From Gammaproteobacteria bacterium (GTDB lineage Bacteria > Pseudomonadota > Gammaproteobacteria > Natronospirales > REEB76), in contig DATEHU010000026.1 of NCBI GenBank assembly GCA_035279405.1, positions 258,147 to 322,146 on the forward strand: a stretch of 64,000 nucleotides of DNA. The letters run 5' to 3'. Made by a program: the position numbers and the translations under genes. The notes beneath the pieces are model-generated. The model saw nothing but the letters and a program-made list of their open reading frames with translations, made no database searches and was not told the origin of the DNA. This document shows, piece after piece, positions 63,666 through 64,000 of the stretch (position 1 is its first letter; each line of letters begins with the position of its first letter).

Positions 63666-64000
63666 ATGTTTGTCTGGTTTCACAAATTGGCGTCACCGCC
63701 GTACTTTTACCGTCTCGCCGGGCGCGTGGCGCCCTGGTGCGGCTGGCTGAGCCTGATCGTCATTCTCGCCGGACTCTACGGCGGATTGTGGCTGGCACCG
63801 CCGGATTACCAGCAGGGCGACGGCTTCCGCATCATGTACGTGCATGTGCCGAGTGCCTGGATGTCGCTATTCATATATATGGTGATGGCGGTGGCGGCGG
63901 CCATCGGTCTTGTCTGGCGCATGAAACTGGCGCACGCAGTGTCGGCAGCGGCTGCGCCGTTGGGCGTCTCATTCACGTTTCTCGCGCTCGTCACCGGCTC
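63666..64000 (+). CDS. ccmC: Haem exporter protein CcmC (3' end outside window)
   Basis: First 111 residues of CcmC, the WWD-domain protein that hands haem to CcmE. Recognised by SPPYFYRLAGRVAPWCGWLS and by FRIMYVHVPSAWMS, where the histidine is a haem ligand. Helices are at about 22-45 and 65-85. The frame is open to the right edge. Confidence 0.93.
   Translation, partial: MFVWFHKLASPPYFYRLAGRVAPWCGWLSLIVILAGLYGGLWLAPPDYQQGDGFRIMYVHVPSAWMSLFIYMVMAVAAAIGLVWRMKLAHAVSAAAAPLGVSFTFLALVTG

Overview
The window is a contiguous piece of a GC-rich (about 60% by eye) gammaproteobacterial chromosome, densely coded on both strands. Three gene orders point to Gammaproteobacteria: purB / hflD-mnmA-nudJ, gacA-uvrC-pgsA followed by tRNA-Gly, tRNA-Cys and tRNA-Leu, and a suf operon led by an Rrf2 repressor of the type common in Xanthomonadales-like bacteria. 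I cannot name the species. The respiratory genes suggest a facultative denitrifier.

Layout. 1-4984: suf Fe-S assembly operon (rrf2-sufB-sufC-sufD-sufS, minus strand; sufS runs off the left edge) with an IscR-like operator. 5030-14391: small membrane proteins, peptidases (M20, MtfA, a SprT/YgjP-like protein), TatD, a MAPEG protein, an SDR, a mercaptopyruvate sulfurtransferase and a tandem pair of secreted paralogues. 14460-23166: acnA, hflD-mnmA-nudJ, an unknown gene, purB and the divergent fumC. 23210-36183: nudL-mazG, DegV, slipin-NfeD, a PlpD-like patatin autotransporter, a half-length asparaginase, a TolB/TPR membrane protein, uppP, and a lysine-catabolism pair (aldehyde dehydrogenase plus saccharopine dehydrogenase). 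36376-42741: class II DAHP synthase, icd, gacA-uvrC-pgsA and three tRNAs. 42742-43113: a non-coding repeat block containing copies of the tRNA-Leu 3' end and of a hairpin element.

43114-61973 is the distinctive part, an anaerobic respiration / nitric oxide island. It holds a membrane-anchored copper nitrite reductase in which a DoxX-like membrane domain, NirK and a cytochrome c are one polypeptide. It also holds a CopD-like membrane protein, a hemerythrin, a Dnr-type regulator, a 7Fe ferredoxin, a pseudoazurin, and a cbb3-like oxidase whose CcoO subunit carries the same kind of C-terminal cytochrome c as the nitrite reductase. NnrS is translationally coupled to pncB, and further genes encode an FmdE-like protein, a Rieske protein, a 12-helix membrane protein, DUF2249 proteins and a DUF59 protein. 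A minus-strand operon contains an orphan sdhB and a cysteine-synthase-like gene. Five perfect TTGAT-N4-ATCAA boxes and one near match lie in intergenic gaps of this island and fit the recognition helix of the Dnr-like protein encoded there, so the island is probably one regulon. 62343-64000: ccmABC (ccmC cut by the right edge), the haem export and cytochrome c maturation genes that the many c-type haems would need.

No NO reductase (norB), nitrate reductase, nos genes, insertion sequence, integrase or CRISPR array was seen.
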